Shown here piece by piece: positions 1-12,798 of a stretch of DNA of 64,000 nucleotides. Below the pieces are notes generated by a model. That model saw only the letters and a list, made by a program, of their open reading frames with translations, had not been told where the DNA came from and did not search any database. The stretch spans positions 1,674,001 through 1,738,000 of the forward strand of contig OY730169.1 of assembly GCA_963422465.1 (NCBI GenBank). The letters run 5' to 3'. The first letter of the stretch is position 1; every line of letters starts with the position of its first letter. Both the position numbers and the translations under genes were made by a program. The DNA is from Lichina pygmaea (Eukaryota; Ascomycota; Lichinomycetes; Lichinales; Lichinaceae).

Positions 1-2223
1 CCGTACTGGCGTGTTGGCGTGTAGTGACACAGGCAATTGCAGGTGCTTTGCGTTGCTAGGGGTCATGTTGTTGAGCTCCTGATGTCACCCCTTGACAAGA
101 GAGTTCAGTCTTTTCCCAATCGAAGTGTCTTACCACTGACTGGGCAATAGGTCCAGCCATTCCCATCAGTTCTGAGGAATCTGTTCATGAATTTGTCTTG
201 CTGATACTTGTCACATCCAGGCTTGAGGCAGTACTGCCAATTGTTGATGTAGCAGTTGTAGTTGTTGCCTTGCTGTAGGAACATGAAGTGTTCATGCCAA
301 TCATGTGTGTGCCCAGGGAATGCGGTGTGTTGGTGTTTATCCCAAAGATGGATCTCACACGCATCCTTCTCGCAATTGACCCAATGCTTGTGGCAGGTGG
401 TGTGGTAGGGTGAATGTTCTCTGTACCTTCGTAGTTGTTTGTGGTAGGTGCAGTAGTGCTTTGTGCAAAACCTCCACTGTAGTTCACTATGCTGTAGATT
501 TCGTGGGTCCATGCTGTAAGTATAGCTTCCTTGTGGTATTTCTTCTTTGATAGACACGGGTTTGTCTCAGTCTCTATCAGAGGTAGTTAAAGGCTCCTGT
601 CCCTTGTCCTGACCTGTCTGTTCTGGTAGGTCCTTGCCTCCTGATGTTGCCAGTTGGTGGGCTGCTTCCAATGTCTGATTGTAGTTGTCCCATTATTCGA
701 GGGATAGCTGAGCCTCTCCTGGTGGGTCCTCTGGCTCAATGACATTCCAGTCTCTGTCAAGTGTATTAAGTTGCTGTCAGTGCACCTTGTTCTTTGAACA
801 ACAGTCTTTCACCATGTGGCCTAGCTTGCCACAGGCATAGCACTTCAGTGCTTTCCCCTTTTTGTTGTTCCTTCCCTTCGTGAACCTTCCCTTGTGGTGG
901 ACTGCATCCAGTTCCATGGGTGCATAGCCATATGGGTCATGTGGCGGTGCCTTGTTAGGCAGCTTGTAATGGTTGCTCATATACCATGCAGGGTGGCTAT
1001 ATCCTCTGTCGTGGTGTTTCTCCATCACTCACTTGAATAGCTTGTCATCAGTGTTGATTGCTTGTGTGATGAGTTTGTCCAGTGTGTTGACTGCTCATCT
1101 GTCAAAGGTGAGTTCATCCTTCATGTTTTCCTTGAGTCCATGTCAGTACATGACCATCAGGGTGTCATCATCCCAGTCAGTCAGTACTGAGTATTGTTTG
1201 AACTGCGTGGTGTACTCTGCAGCTGAGCGTCATTGTTTGATGTGCTGGATCATTCGTATAGCCACTTTGTCTTTGTTAGATAGTCCAAGGATCCTTTTGA
1301 TCTTGTCCTTGAATCATGTCTATTTTGTCATCTATTCTGTTATACTGTTGTAGTCTCTGTTTCCTGAGAGATGTTTGTTGACGTAGGGCTTGATCCATCA
1401 ATAAGCATTACCTCTCATGTAAGTGGTTGCGAAGAGGGGCCACTTCTCCTTAGGCAGCTTTGTCTCTGGTTGGAATTGAAAGTAGACTTGGAGTTACATG
1501 AGCCAGTCGTCAACCTTGTTCCTTTCACTGTAGAACAGGTCTGGCTTGGCGACGCTAATCTTTCCATCTGGGAAGTTGGGGTTGGTTGCTCCTGAGGTAC
1601 TCATCCTTGAGGGTCTTCAAAGTGTTGCAGTCTGTACTGTACTGTCCTATCCGAGTATAGGATTAGGGCGAGAGGTGGAAGGCGGGTTGGTTCTCACAGG
1701 AGAGGAGTGTCAAGGAGTGCGAAGGGGTTTGGTGGAACATGGTGGTGGTGACACCTGATCAACAGCTTTGTACAAAAGGATTGTATTGAAGTAGATCTAG
1801 TTGTCTGGATCACAACATGAGTTGAAGACAATCATTCCATAGAGGAACTATCGCCTGGCTATATAGTGCTGGCCTGTCAAGACAATCAAGATTGTCTTGA
1901 CAGTCTTGATGTTGAGACAGGTGAGATTGTCTTGACAGTCCCACCATGTTATGCACCCTGTGTCAAGACAGGTGAGATTGTCTTGATACTTCATGCATCC
2001 TGCGTCAAGACTGGTGAGATTGTCTTGATACTTCATGTATCCTGTGTCAAGACTGGTGAGATTGTCTTGATGCTTCATGCATGCTGCGTCAAGACTCCCG
2101 TGTGTGTCTCGACAGTCATGTGACTTCTTGTTGGTTGGTCACTTGATTTCCATGGTGTCCTCTTGCCTGGCCTGTGGCCTGATTGCCTATAAATAAGTGG
2201 CTCCCATCCCCTGGGTCGTAACA
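1..2223 (-). mobile_element. Family A Ty3/gypsy chromovirus, copy A1 (5' part, runs off window)
   Basis: This is a minus-strand LTR retrotransposon fossil. It shows the 5' LTR (1623-2223), then gag with a CCHC zinc knuckle (about 795-840, read on minus) and a second Cys/His-rich block (about 105-500). The left side leaves the window before the protease. It is nearly collinear with 18952-21221 in copy A2, with mostly transition differences. It lies inside the gag of element C, because C-type gag sequence resumes to its right. It is broken, with several breaks in the visible part. Assignment to Ty3/gypsy rests on A2, whose pol is visible. Confidence 0.85.
1623..2223 (-). repeat. Family A 5' LTR (copy A1)
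   Basis: The LTR is about 601 bp, beginning TGTTGCAG and ending GTAACA on plus, so it has TGT..ACA ends on the element strand. On plus it runs as a conserved R-U5 part of about 235 bp, a TATA-like CTATATAG (1859-1866), an array of about 41-bp units with inverted repeats (about 1867-2095), and a TATAAATA (2188-2195) facing out of the LTR. A perfect 30-bp palindrome with 14-bp arms sits at 1874-1903. The element gag starts a few bases beyond the other end. Confidence 0.85.
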
Positions 2224-2262
2224 TCTATGTTCCTGTGGTTTTGGAGAAGAGACTGCTCAACA

Positions 2263-2629
2263 TATTACTTTCTCTTGTAACAAGTTTCTTACTCAAAGAC
2301 AGCAAGCCACTTTTCTTTCCTACAATTTCTCTACTTTACTTCAAAAGCCTAAAGTGCTTAAAGAATTTCTTCTCTGGTTTATGTCTTTGAAAAGACTAGA
2401 CCAGTTTAACTTAGCACACCAACTCTTACCAGAAAACCTATCATCTCTGTGATTTTATTTTCTCCAGACACTGTATATTCTTCCAGATAATTCCCTAGTC
2501 TTACCCAAGTCTCAGTTTTTATTCCTTCAAAGGTTTTCTGGGAAAAAAAAGCATGTATCTAGAAGTTCTGCATGGCTCACCAGCCAAATCAGAGTAAGAA
2601 TAAAATAAAATAAAATAAAATAAGATAAC
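2263..2629 (+). mobile_element. SINE-like or 5'-truncated LINE-tail retroposon, copy 1
   Basis: The element ends in an A-rich tail made of TAAAA repeats (about 2600-2625) and is flanked by an 8-bp direct repeat GCTCAACA (2255-2262 and 2630-2637), the expected target-site duplication. Removing it leaves gag-like sequence of element C on both sides, so it inserted into C. From about 2368 to the tail it matches a second copy at 53751-53994 in a different context. No protein or tRNA-like promoter boxes were recognised. It could be a SINE or the 3' end of a LINE. Confidence 0.65.
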
Positions 2630-3439
2630 GCTCAACACTGACTGGTACCCCACGGAAACATCGTGGATTACGTACATCTTTTCACACACGACTGGCACTG
2701 CACAGTTCTACATCTCAGCTAAGATCACGGCTGGCCAGTACATTGACTGGCACGACATTGTCCAAGATCTCTGGAACACCTTCTCCGACCCAGACCCAGA
2801 GTTCCTAGCTCAGAGAAAGCTTATCACCTTGCGTCAGGCCAACTGTTCCTTTGCCGAGTTCTTCACAGAGTTCAATCAGTATACTCCACACACAGACTTC
2901 AACAACAAGGCCTTGAAGTGCCATCTTTGATGTGCTGTCTCTGAAGAGCTTGCCAAGCAGCTTGTCAGCATCAACCTCAAGGACATCAGCTATCAGAAGC
3001 TTGTTGAGAAATGCCAGCTGCAGGACAACCAGTTGTGTGCCACTTCTGCCAACTCTCACCGTCTATGTCAAGCACCTCTCACCCAAGCCTCAGTTCCACA
3101 GTCAGAAGCTTCAGTTCTGTGTCTAGGGTTCATTAAGCCAGCCTTCATGCCACAGCCACCAAGTCCTACCATGGATCTCAGCCACTCTAAGCTGACACCA
3201 GAAGAGTGAGAATGTCACTGAAGCAAAGGCCTCTGCTTCTACTGTGGGAACCAAGGTCATGTCTCAACCTTCTGTCCAGTGAAAAGTATGCCTGTTGTTG
3301 CCACCACCACAACCACCACCAAGTCTGCCACTGTTGAGACTACTCCAGAGTCAGAAAACAAGTAGTCCTTGGTTATCGTCACACCCAAGGACATGAAAAG
3401 GATCTCCATGTTGGCTATCTGTCTCCAGACCAGTAATTG

Positions 3440-6400
3440 GACAGCAAGTGCTTGTTTCTTTCTTGTATCCTAGATGGGAAATTCAAGTGCAATACTCTTA
3501 TTGACTCTGGCTGTTCAGTATTTGGCTGCATTGGTGCTTTCTTTGCGCAATCTCTTCACCAAGAACCTCTCCCCTACCCACACACATTGTGATTATTTGA
3601 TGGCAAGATGTCACAAACTACACATCTCACCAAGACAATCATGACCATGGCACATGGTGTGCACCAGGAAGAAGTCTCTCTCTTTGTGTCTCCTGGTCTT
3701 CACTATGATGTGATTCTGGGGATGCCATGGCTCCAGAAGCACAGGCCACACATTGATTGGACAAACACCTCAATCATGTTCAAGTCAGATCACTGCCAAT
3801 CCACATGCCTCAAGTCAAACAATAGCTATCTAATCTCTTTAGATCTTGAAGCCAAGACATCTGCTGGAAAGTCTCAGAATCCCAAGCCTCTTTCTGCCAT
3901 GCCAATCCCCATCAATGCTGCTGTATTTTCTCTTCTTACTGCCAAGCCAGATCACCAGGTGTTCAGTGTTTCTCTGAGAGACATTGAGCAGGTGTTGAAG
4001 CCAAAGAAGTGTGTGGATTCTGCCACACTTCTCCCTGCTCAGTACCACAAGTTCCTGGATGTCTTCAGTAAGGATGACACTGACAAGCTTCCTCCTCTAT
4101 ACCCAGGAGTTGACCACAAGATCAAGATGGAACCAGGAACCCAGGCACCCTCTGGACCTCTGTACAGCATGAGCAGAGAAGAACTTGAAGTTCTCAAGAA
4201 GTACCTGACAGAGAACCTGAACAAGAGCTTCATTCAAGTATCTTCATCACCTGCTACTGCACCAGTCCTTTTTGTCAAGAAGCCAGGAGGTGGATTGTGT
4301 TTCTGTGTAGACTACAGAGCACTCAACACCATCACCATCAAGAACTATTACCCCCTACCACTGATCTAGAAGATATTAGACCAGCTTTGCAAAGCTGTGT
4401 GGTACACCAAGCTTGACATTATTAGTGCCTTCAACTGTATCCAGATGAAGGAAGGTGAAGAATGGAAGACTGTGTTCCGCACACACTCAGGCCTCTACAA
4501 ATACCTTGTTATACCCTTTAGTCTTGCCAATACTCCAAGCATGTTCCAGAACTACATCAATGATGTTTTAGGATCTGACATCCTTGACATCTTTGGCACT
4601 GCCTATGTGGATGACATCCTTGTCTACAGTCAGACACTCAAGGAACACCAGAAGCATGTCAAACTTGTTCTCAGTCGACTACAAGATGCAAGCCTGCAAG
4701 TTGATATCTCCAAGTGCAACTTTGAAGTCTATCAAGTCAAGTACCTTGGCCTTATTATTCAGTCTGCCACTGAAGACAGCTGACCCAGATCTGTGAGTAT
4801 AGACCCAGCCAAGACTAATGCCATCAAGGAGTGGAAACCTCCTGCCAGTCTCAAGAAAGTGCAGAGCTTCATTACTTTTGCAAACTTCTACCACCAGTTT
4901 ATCAAAGACTTTGCCAAGCTTGCATCCCTACTCACAGCTCTGACCAAGAAGAATATTGCCTTCAAGTGGGAAACCCCAGAGCAGTGCTTGTTTGAAAGTA
5001 TCAAGAAGGTGTTCAGTACTACACCTATCCTGCAGCACTTTGATCCAGAGAAGGAGTGTGTTGTTGAGACTGACACTTCTGACTACATCTCTGATGCTGT
5101 CCTGTCACAGCCAGATCATGAAGGAGTTCTACACCCTGTTGCCTTCTTGTCACACTACCACCTGCTGGCAGAATGCAACTACAAGATCTACAACAAAGAG
5201 TTGCTGGCAATTGTCTGTGCCTTTGAAGAATAGTGAGCAGAGCTTGAAGGATCTCCAGAACCTGTCAAAGTGATCTCTGATCACAAGAACTTGGAGTACT
5301 TCATGTCATCAAAGCACTTTTCCTACTGTCAAGTCTGTTGGAGTAAGTTCTTGTCACACTTCAATTTCAAGATCAGCTATTGTCCAGGCAGTCAGTGCAA
5401 GGCTGACACTCTCACTTGATGTTCCCAAGACCACCTGTCAGACAGTGATCTCTGTCAAGACTTCATGGAGTAAGTTGTCCTCAAGCCCAAGAATCTTGCA
5501 CATTCAGAGGTTCAAGTCAAGTCCATCCAGATCCTGAGACATTCAGAAGCTGCACCAGTTGACACTGAACCTGATGCTGCACCTTTTTCAGACATCATCT
5601 AAGCTGCCTATAACAATCTTGCTGAAGGTGATCCAGTGGTAACAGTGTCACAGATGCTAAGAGATAGTGTCAGGCACAGTCAAGAAGTGTCTCTCTCAGA
5701 CTGCAGCTTGGAAAATGACTGTCTCTTCTACAAGAACTGACTCTGGATCCCTGAGAACAATGAGCTACGCCTACACCTGTTCCAAGAAGTCTATGACCAA
5801 GCAATAGCTGGCTATACTGGGATTGCCAAGACCTACAATCTCCTGTCTTGTTAGTACTATTGGCCAAAGATAGTGAACATCATACAGCAGTACATCAGGA
5901 ATTGTCATGTCTGCTCTTGAGCAAAGTCTGCCCGTGATCACTAAGGAGAGCTACTGTCTCTTCCCATACCTCAGCAATGTTGGCAGGATCTGGCTATGGA
6001 TTTTATTACTGACTTGCCCAAGTCAAGAGATACCTGCTTCCCTGGTGCTAAGCACATCTGGGTCATCACTGACTGTCTCACCAAAGAACACCACTTTGTG
6101 CTATGTGCTGAGATAACAACCTCGCATCTTGTCTAGATGTTCATCCAGTTTGTTGTCTATACCCATAGCTTACCCAGGAGTATTATCTCAGACAGAGGAA
6201 GTCAGTTTGTCAGTTTATTCTGGAAAGCACTCTGTGCCTATCTTGATGTCATGCTACGACTATCCTCAGGACACCACCCAGAGACAGATAGTCAGACAGA
6301 ACAAGAGAATCAGGAGCTTGAATGCTACCTGAGATTCTATGTCAACTATCTCCAAGATGACTGGGTCCAATAGCTTTCTCTGGCAGAGTTCACGCAGAAC

Positions 6401-7100
6401 AACTCCCAGTCTGATTTCTCTGGCATGTCACTGTTCTTTGCCAACAAAGAGTTCTATCCACAGCTCAGCATCACATCCATGAGTGAAGCCTGCAACCAAG
6501 ATGCTATGGAAATCTCTGGAGAAATAACACAGATTCTGGAATAGTTGCAAGCTGAACTCTGACTATCCCAGGAAGCTCAAGCTCACACCACCAATTTACA
6601 TCAAGTCCTGTCACCATCCTATCAAACTGGAGATCTTGTTTGGCTGAATACCAAGAACATCAGGACACACCACCTATGTAAAAAGCTTGACAACAAGTGG
6701 ATTGGACTATTCAAGATGTTGAAGACAGTCGGAAGCTGTGCCTGCCATCTGGAGCTTCCACACACTCTCAAGATCCACCCTGTCTTTCATGTTTCCCTTC
6801 TATGTCTGACACCTGCTAATCCTATCCCTGGCCAATCAAATGAACCTCTGGCCCTGTCATTGGTCAAGACACAGATGAAGAGTTCCAGGTTGAAGAAATC
6901 CTTGACTCCAAGCCAGCAATGTCTTGACAGAAGTTCAAGTACCTGGTCAAATAGTCTGGATGGCCAATTGAAGATGCCACTGAAAAGCCTATTGAGCATC
7001 TTGACAACACCAAAGACACCATCTACAACTTCCATGAGAAATACCCAAGGAAACCACAGCCACAGAACTACACCCACAAGTGGCCTGAGACTCACAGGAG
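3440..7100 (+). pseudogene. Element C pol remnant (PR, RT, RNase H, INT, chromodomain)
   Basis: This is the polyprotein region of the family C fossil. Open pieces show the aspartic protease followed by the conserved integral turn (about 3716-3790), RT fingers and palm (about 4130-4800), RNase H (about 4950-5400) and the integrase catalytic core with its D-x-E region (about 5990-6370). The C-terminal GPY-type segment and a chromodomain-like block follow. Domain order PR-RT-RH-INT defines Ty3/gypsy. It is broken many times and cannot be active. Confidence 0.85.
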
Positions 7101-7125
7101 TTTGCTATGTGAAGGAGGGGGGTAA

Positions 7126-7294
7126 TGTCACAGTTCTGGCCCAGTTGCATATCTGGCACAAGTCACATACCTTGCTGGGAAGTTCCATCTGCACTGTTGC
7201 CTGTTTACTCTGCTATTGCCTTGTTGCATATCTGGCACAAGTCACGCACCTTGCTGGGAAGTTCTATCTGCACACACCTTGCCGGGAAGTTCCA
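7126..7294 (+). repeat. Family C 3' LTR, left part (interrupted by B1)
   Basis: The LTR begins TGTCACAG immediately after a purine tract. It contains two or three copies of a roughly 60-bp unit (TTGCATATCTGGCACAAG...TTCCATCTGCA). It stops at the 5-bp target TTCCA (7290-7294), where B1 entered. The rest of the LTR resumes at 13716. Confidence 0.8.
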
Positions 7295-7684
7295 TGTTAA
7301 GGCCTAGACCGGAACAGCCCAGGTAAGCAAGAGAGGAGTGTTAGTCATACAGAACAACATCTGACTGATCCGGTGGACGAGCAAGAGCTAAGTGAGGAGC
7401 TTGTCTGGTGGACGAGCAGTCTCTAAGCAAGGAGCTTGTCCACGCAAAAGGATGATACCCCTCAAGGAGACCCCCCCCCTTGGGGCATCTGTATAAAGAC
7501 CCCCCAAAGGGCCTGGAGGGATTAGCTCTCCAGGCTGAACACACATGCACACATCATACTGAGACAATAGCACAGGAGAGTTACCCCACCTGTCTATTCC
7601 TCTACCAAGTCCCTGTCTAGAATCCACCCTGCAAAGCAGCAAGACTGTACTGGCTTCTGTGTGAACCCAGTCCAGCCTTTAACA
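7295..7684 (+). repeat. Family B 5' LTR (copy B1)
   Basis: The LTR is 390 bp with TGTTAAGG..TTTAACA ends. It contains about two units of an inverted-repeat array (about 7370-7445) just upstream of a TATA box (TATAAAGA, near 7491). It also carries a C-run followed later by the presumed R-U5. A likely primer-binding site starts right after 7684. Confidence 0.9.
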
Positions 7685-7722
7685 GTTTCAGCCTCTAACA
7701 TACAGGACACTGACTTGATACG

Positions 7723-8945
7723 ATGGTGGATCCACAAAGCCCTACCCTTTCCCAGGCAGCTCAAGCCCAAGCTGCTCAGGCAGCTCAGGCCCAGGCTGTC
7801 TAGACAGCACCTATTGTTAACCTACCCCTGAAGCCCTTGAAGGTAGGTGCCCTGAAGAGGTACGATGGATCCAGGGGAGGACTGGAGTTGTTCTTCTCAC
7901 AACTAGAGCTTTACTATGGGTTCAACACAGCCCAGTTCCCAACAGACCAGGAGAAGGTGCTATTCACAGCCTTCTACCTGGAAGGACCAGCCTTCGCTTG
8001 GTTCAACATCTACTTAAGGGATTACCTAGACAATCAGGCAGACCCCAAGAAGTAAGAAGACAATACTCGACAGGTCATGGGAAGTCTGAAAATCTTTAAG
8101 ACAGCTATGAGAAAGATGTTTGGGATTCTTGACAAGGAAAGAGATGCAGAACAAAAGCTCCAAGCACTGCGGCAAACAGGATCAGCATCAGAGTTTGCGG
8201 TGAAGTTCCAACAACTAGCAGTGAAGACCCAGTGAGGGGACAGTGCACTAACAGCACTATTCTACCAAGGCCTCAAGGAACAAGTCAAGGACAACATTGT
8301 GCGAGGAGACTGACCAACTGAGCTCTACGAAATGATTGAGACTGCGGCTTGCATCAATAACTGACAGTTTGAGAGAGAGCTTGAGAAGTGAGGCAAGCAG
8401 ACAAAACTATGGGTGAAGAAAAAACCAACACCTGCCAAAGATAACTACAGCTTGGTACCCATGGAAATCAATGCAATGGAACCACAAAAGAAGGAGACAT
8501 GGAAGTGTTACAACTGTCAGAAAGTGGGCCACCTTGCAGTGAACTGCAGGAGCAAGAAGAAGAACAAGAAGGGCAAAGGGAAGCAGTTGAATACCACAAG
8601 CACCTGGAAAGGCAGGGAGGTGGAGGAGCCCCAGAGAGCTCCCCAAGGCACACTGCCCCACAATCACCCTGAGATGGCACTCCTCAGAGAGGAGGACAAC
8701 CTCCGACAACACACTGAAAAACTTGGGATCATGCTTCAAGAAACCTTGGATCACCTTGACAAGGTCTGAAGGAAGATTGATGGAATCCACTGGGAGGATG
8801 ACCTGATCTCTGAGTTTGACACAACTGGCTACATGGAGGAACAGGTTGACAACAAGGAAGCCCAGCCACCACCAGTCCCTGACAAACCTGTCCTTTGACC
8901 ACAGAACATAACCCTATCAGAAATAGAGGAGATGTAAGTGTCATG
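7723..8945 (+). pseudogene. Element B1 gag remnant
   Basis: The first ATG after the 5' LTR (7723) opens an Ala/Gln-rich stretch, then a capsid-like region (7837-8400) with the retrotransposon gag pattern of Trp/Phe/Leu residues. A CCHC knuckle (C-x2-C-x4-H-x4-C, about 8507-8548) and a Lys-rich tail follow. A second Cys/His-rich block lies downstream (about 9025-9235), before the protease. It is broken. Confidence 0.8.
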
Positions 8946-9339
8946 ATAGGTTGACAATACCCTCAGTGTCACACAGGTCAGAGACATCACCACACAAGTG
9001 GACCTACACCAGGCTACAACAGCAGCCTGCGGACAACCTTATTGGAAGGTGTGCGAAGACAACCACTGCAAGGAACACCTTCTAGAGAAAAGAAAGAAGA
9101 TGTGGTTCCCAGAGTCTGAGGTGGAAGCATGATGGAATATGCACATCCAAAAAGTCAACCCTGAACAAGATGATTGCAACCAAGACCTGTGGGAACAATA
9201 CCTCACCACATGATGCAAACAACACATGGTAGAGTGTCAGGCCCAGGGCCTAGGCAGCTCAAAAAACTAGCAGTGCTCTTCAAAACTGGAGTCAGAAGAG
9301 CAGGCAAGACAACACCCCAGGAGGAAGGAGTCAAGCCAA

Positions 9340-12300
9340 GCCTTGACATGACAGCCTGCAGCCCGCACTTTCATATCAAGATCAGAGTCAATAGGCAGTT
9401 GGCTAAGGCCATGATCAACTCTGGTGTGACTGGCAACTTCATGTCAGAAAGCTTTGCCAGAAGAAACAAGGTTCCAGTCCAAGGCAAGAAAGACTCTTAC
9501 TAATTGACAGTAGTGGACAGAACACCACTCTCCAAAGATGAAGGACAAGTGATGAAGGAGACCAAGAGCCTGGGACTGAGTGTCCATGGCATGACGATTG
9601 GAACAGAGGAATTCAACTTAGTCTGAATACCACACAAAGTTATATTGGGACTTCTGTGGTTGGAAAAACAAAACCCAAGGATTGACTGGAAAAGAAGGCA
9701 ACTAGTCTTTCTGGATAAGACACTGGTCAAGTCAGAACCAGGAGTGATGATCAAAGAAATCTCACTGACACAGTGGAAGAAACACCACCAGTGCAGGGAG
9801 GTCTGTGTGGCCTGGATAAAACCCCAAACACAACAACTTTACACTACGCAAGACGCTGTGAGCAAGACTCAGGCACTACAGTTGCCAAGTGAGTATAAAG
9901 AATACCAGGAGATGTTTGAAGAAACAGTGATCATGACACTACCAGAACATCAAGAGTGGGACTACAAGATTCTGCTGGAAGACAGAAAAAAACCCACACA
10001 CAGCCCTATCTACACTCTGTCAGCAAAAGAGCTTGAGGCCCTGAGAGACTACCTGGACAAGAACCTAGTAAAAGGGTTCATAAGACCTTCAACATCACCG
10101 GCTGGATACCCGATACTGTTTATGCTAAAGAAAGATGGCAAACTTCAACTGTGTGTTGATTATCAGCAGCTAAATGTGATCACAGTGAAAAACTGTTACC
10201 TGCTGCCATTGATATCAGAAATCCAAGACCAGATCCAAGGAGCCAAATAGTTTACCAAGTTTGATATTCAAGGTGTTTTCAACCTGGTTAGGATGAAAGA
10301 CAGTGAAGAATAGAAGACAGTCTTTCGTACAAGGTACAGGCATTACAAGTATACAATGATACTATTCAGTCTTACAAATACACTAGCAATATTCCAATCA
10401 CTCATTAACACTGTCCTCTGACAATACCTGGACATATTTATCACCACCTACATCAACGACATCTTGGTATACACCAATGGAACCTTGGAGGAGTATAAAC
10501 AGCATGTCAAGAAGATCCTACATATGCTTCAGAAAGCAGGCATAAGGTTACACCTTGATAAGAGTGTTTTCCACACAAAAGAAATGGAATATTTGGGGTT
10601 GATCCTAACAACAGAAGGAATCTGAATAGATAACACAAAGACAGCAGCAGTACAAGACTGGCCAACACCCAAAAACCTCAAAGAAGTACAATCCTTCCTA
10701 GGATTTGAAAACTTCTACTGACAATTCATCAAGGACTACTTGAGGACAGCAGCAGCCTTGACAGAGTTAACCAGAAAGAACAAATCTTTCAGGTGGGGGG
10801 AGAGCCAACAAGCAGCCTTCCAGGAGTTGAAGAATAAATTCATCTCCACACCTATTTTGGTATTATTTGACTCTGAGAAGAGGATTATTTTGGAGACTGA
10901 TGCCTCAGACCAAGCATTGGGATCCTGCTTGTGTTAACCAGATGCTGACAACTGCTTACACCCTGTTGTGTACTGATCAAGAAAGTTCTCTGGCTCAGAA
11001 CTGAGGTATGATGTTCACGACAAAGAGTTGTTAGCAATCATCAACATATTCCAAGAATAGAGGCCTTACTTGGAGGGGGCAAAATACATAGTAGACATGT
11101 ACTCAGACCACAAGAACTTAGCTTACTTCACAACAACAAAGAAGCTAAACTGACAACAAGTTTGATGGGCAGAGTTGTTGGCATCATACAACTTTCAAAT
11201 CCTCTACTGGAAGAGCACTGAAAATACTTGAGCGGACACACTCAGCAGGTGACCAGACCTGATGGACAAGAAAACAACAGAGGAACACCCAATCCTAGTG
11301 ATGAAAGGACAAACTCTGGTCTATGCCTAACCCCAACTGGCAACAACTGAAACAAAGAGTCCACTCCTTACCCTTGGCCACAAGGTGGCAAACAAAAAGG
11401 AAATTGTGCTAGAAAGAGCACAAGAGGAGGTGATCCAGAGGCACCATGACAGGTCTTTGCACAGACACCCCAGGCAAGATAAAACCTTGGAGAAAATCCA
11501 AAGGAACTACCACTTCAACAGAATGAAGTGCAAGATGACAGAGTTTATTCACAACTGTGAACAGTGTGCGAAGAACAAACTATCAAGATATAAGCTCTAC
11601 AGGTAGGCACAGCAAATAGACCTACCTGAGGCACTATGGGAAACTATCATGATGGATTTTGTGGTCAAGTTGCCAAAGTTAATAGACCCAGCAACAAAGG
11701 TGGTATACAATAGCATTTTGGTGGTTGTGGACAAGCTCACCAAATACACTCACCTGGTTCTGTGGAAAGAGTCAGGAACTGCAAACAAACTTGCGAATGT
11801 TCTACTCAAAGAGCTGGTAAGCCACTGAGAGCTACCAAAAATAATCATCTCAGATCAAGACAAACTCTTCACCTTGAAATTCTGGAACACGTGGACAAGG
11901 CAACTTGGCATTGATACAAGGATGTTAACAGCCTACCACCCACAAACTGACAGACAAACTGAGCAGACAAACCAGACGATGGAGCAGTATCTACAACACT
12001 ACATCAACCACCAGCAGGATAACTGAGTGGAACTGCTACCAATAGCACAGTTTGTGTACAACGACCAGCAACACAGTGTGACAGGGATAACACTGTTCTT
12101 TGCGAACTACAGAAGAAACCCCCAATGGCAGGCAACAGCAGAAGGCAACATTGTCAATGTTGATAAACTTACTGCTATGCACAAGATGATGAAAACAACA
12201 ATCGACCATGCCCAGAACACCACCGCCCACTGATTACACAACAAAAGATTGAAGGGACTAACCCTGGAAAGGGGGGATAAGGTCTACCTATCAACAAAAA

Positions 12301-12661
12301 ACCTGCACTCAAAGTGACCAAGCAAAAAGCTGGACCACGTACAAATCAGACTATTCAAAATCAAGAAGTGTACTGGGAAAGTCAACTATCAACTGAGACT
12401 ACCACAAAAAGTAAGGATACACTGAGTATTCCACATCTCACTGCTTGAACCAGCACCCAGCGACACAGAGATCAAGACAGAATAGAACTTCAAGGATGAT
12501 GAAGAAGAGTACAATGTTGAAAGGATTCTGGATAGTCAGAGAAACAGACAGAAAACCAAATACCTGGTGAAGTGGTTAGGTTTTGACAAAGAGGAGAATT
12601 CATGGGAACCAACCAAGAACTTCAGCCCTGTGATAAACCAGAAGCTGGTGGATTACCACTG
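9340..12661 (+). pseudogene. Element B1 pol remnant (PR, RT, RNase H, INT, chromodomain)
   Basis: Open pieces show protease (about 9360-9680), RT (about 9990-10640, palm motif near 10455), RNase H (about 10740-11150), the integrase zinc-binding region (about 11430-11590, HHCC pattern), the integrase core (about 11640-12010), and a C-terminal chromodomain (about 12515-12640, ending in a W-E-P block). This order defines a Ty3/gypsy chromovirus. It is broken many times. Confidence 0.88.
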
Positions 12662-12798
12662 AGCAAACCCATAGCAACCAGGTCTGACAGTGACAACAGC
12701 TCAAGAGGAGCCAAAGTCTCTGAGAAGAAGATGTCCTCAAAGGACAGTGGAGCAGCAGTCTGACTGGCCTTCTGTTTGTGAATAACACAGAGAGCCTC

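Larger units (their letters stand above)
2224..7294 (+). mobile_element. Family C Ty3/gypsy chromovirus, 5' truncated by the window, nested with A1, a retroposon and B1
   Basis: This is a plus-strand LTR retrotransposon fossil whose 5' LTR and gag start lie left of A1, outside the window. Visible parts are gag (from 2224, with a CCHC knuckle near 3245-3286), protease (about 3480-3780, DSG-type site), reverse transcriptase (about 4130-4800, with YVDD near 4603-4614), RNase H (about 4950-5420), integrase (about 5790-6480) and a chromodomain-like block (about 6878-7060). A purine-rich tract (about 7111-7125) directly precedes the 3' LTR. The LTR starts at 7126, is split by B1, and continues at 13716-13963. 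The element is broken many times, probably more than a dozen. Confidence 0.85.

Noticed and set aside
1867-2095. Stem-loop array as a non-coding RNA gene
   Set aside because: Its place in every family A LTR between two TATA boxes fits a promoter array better than an RNA gene.
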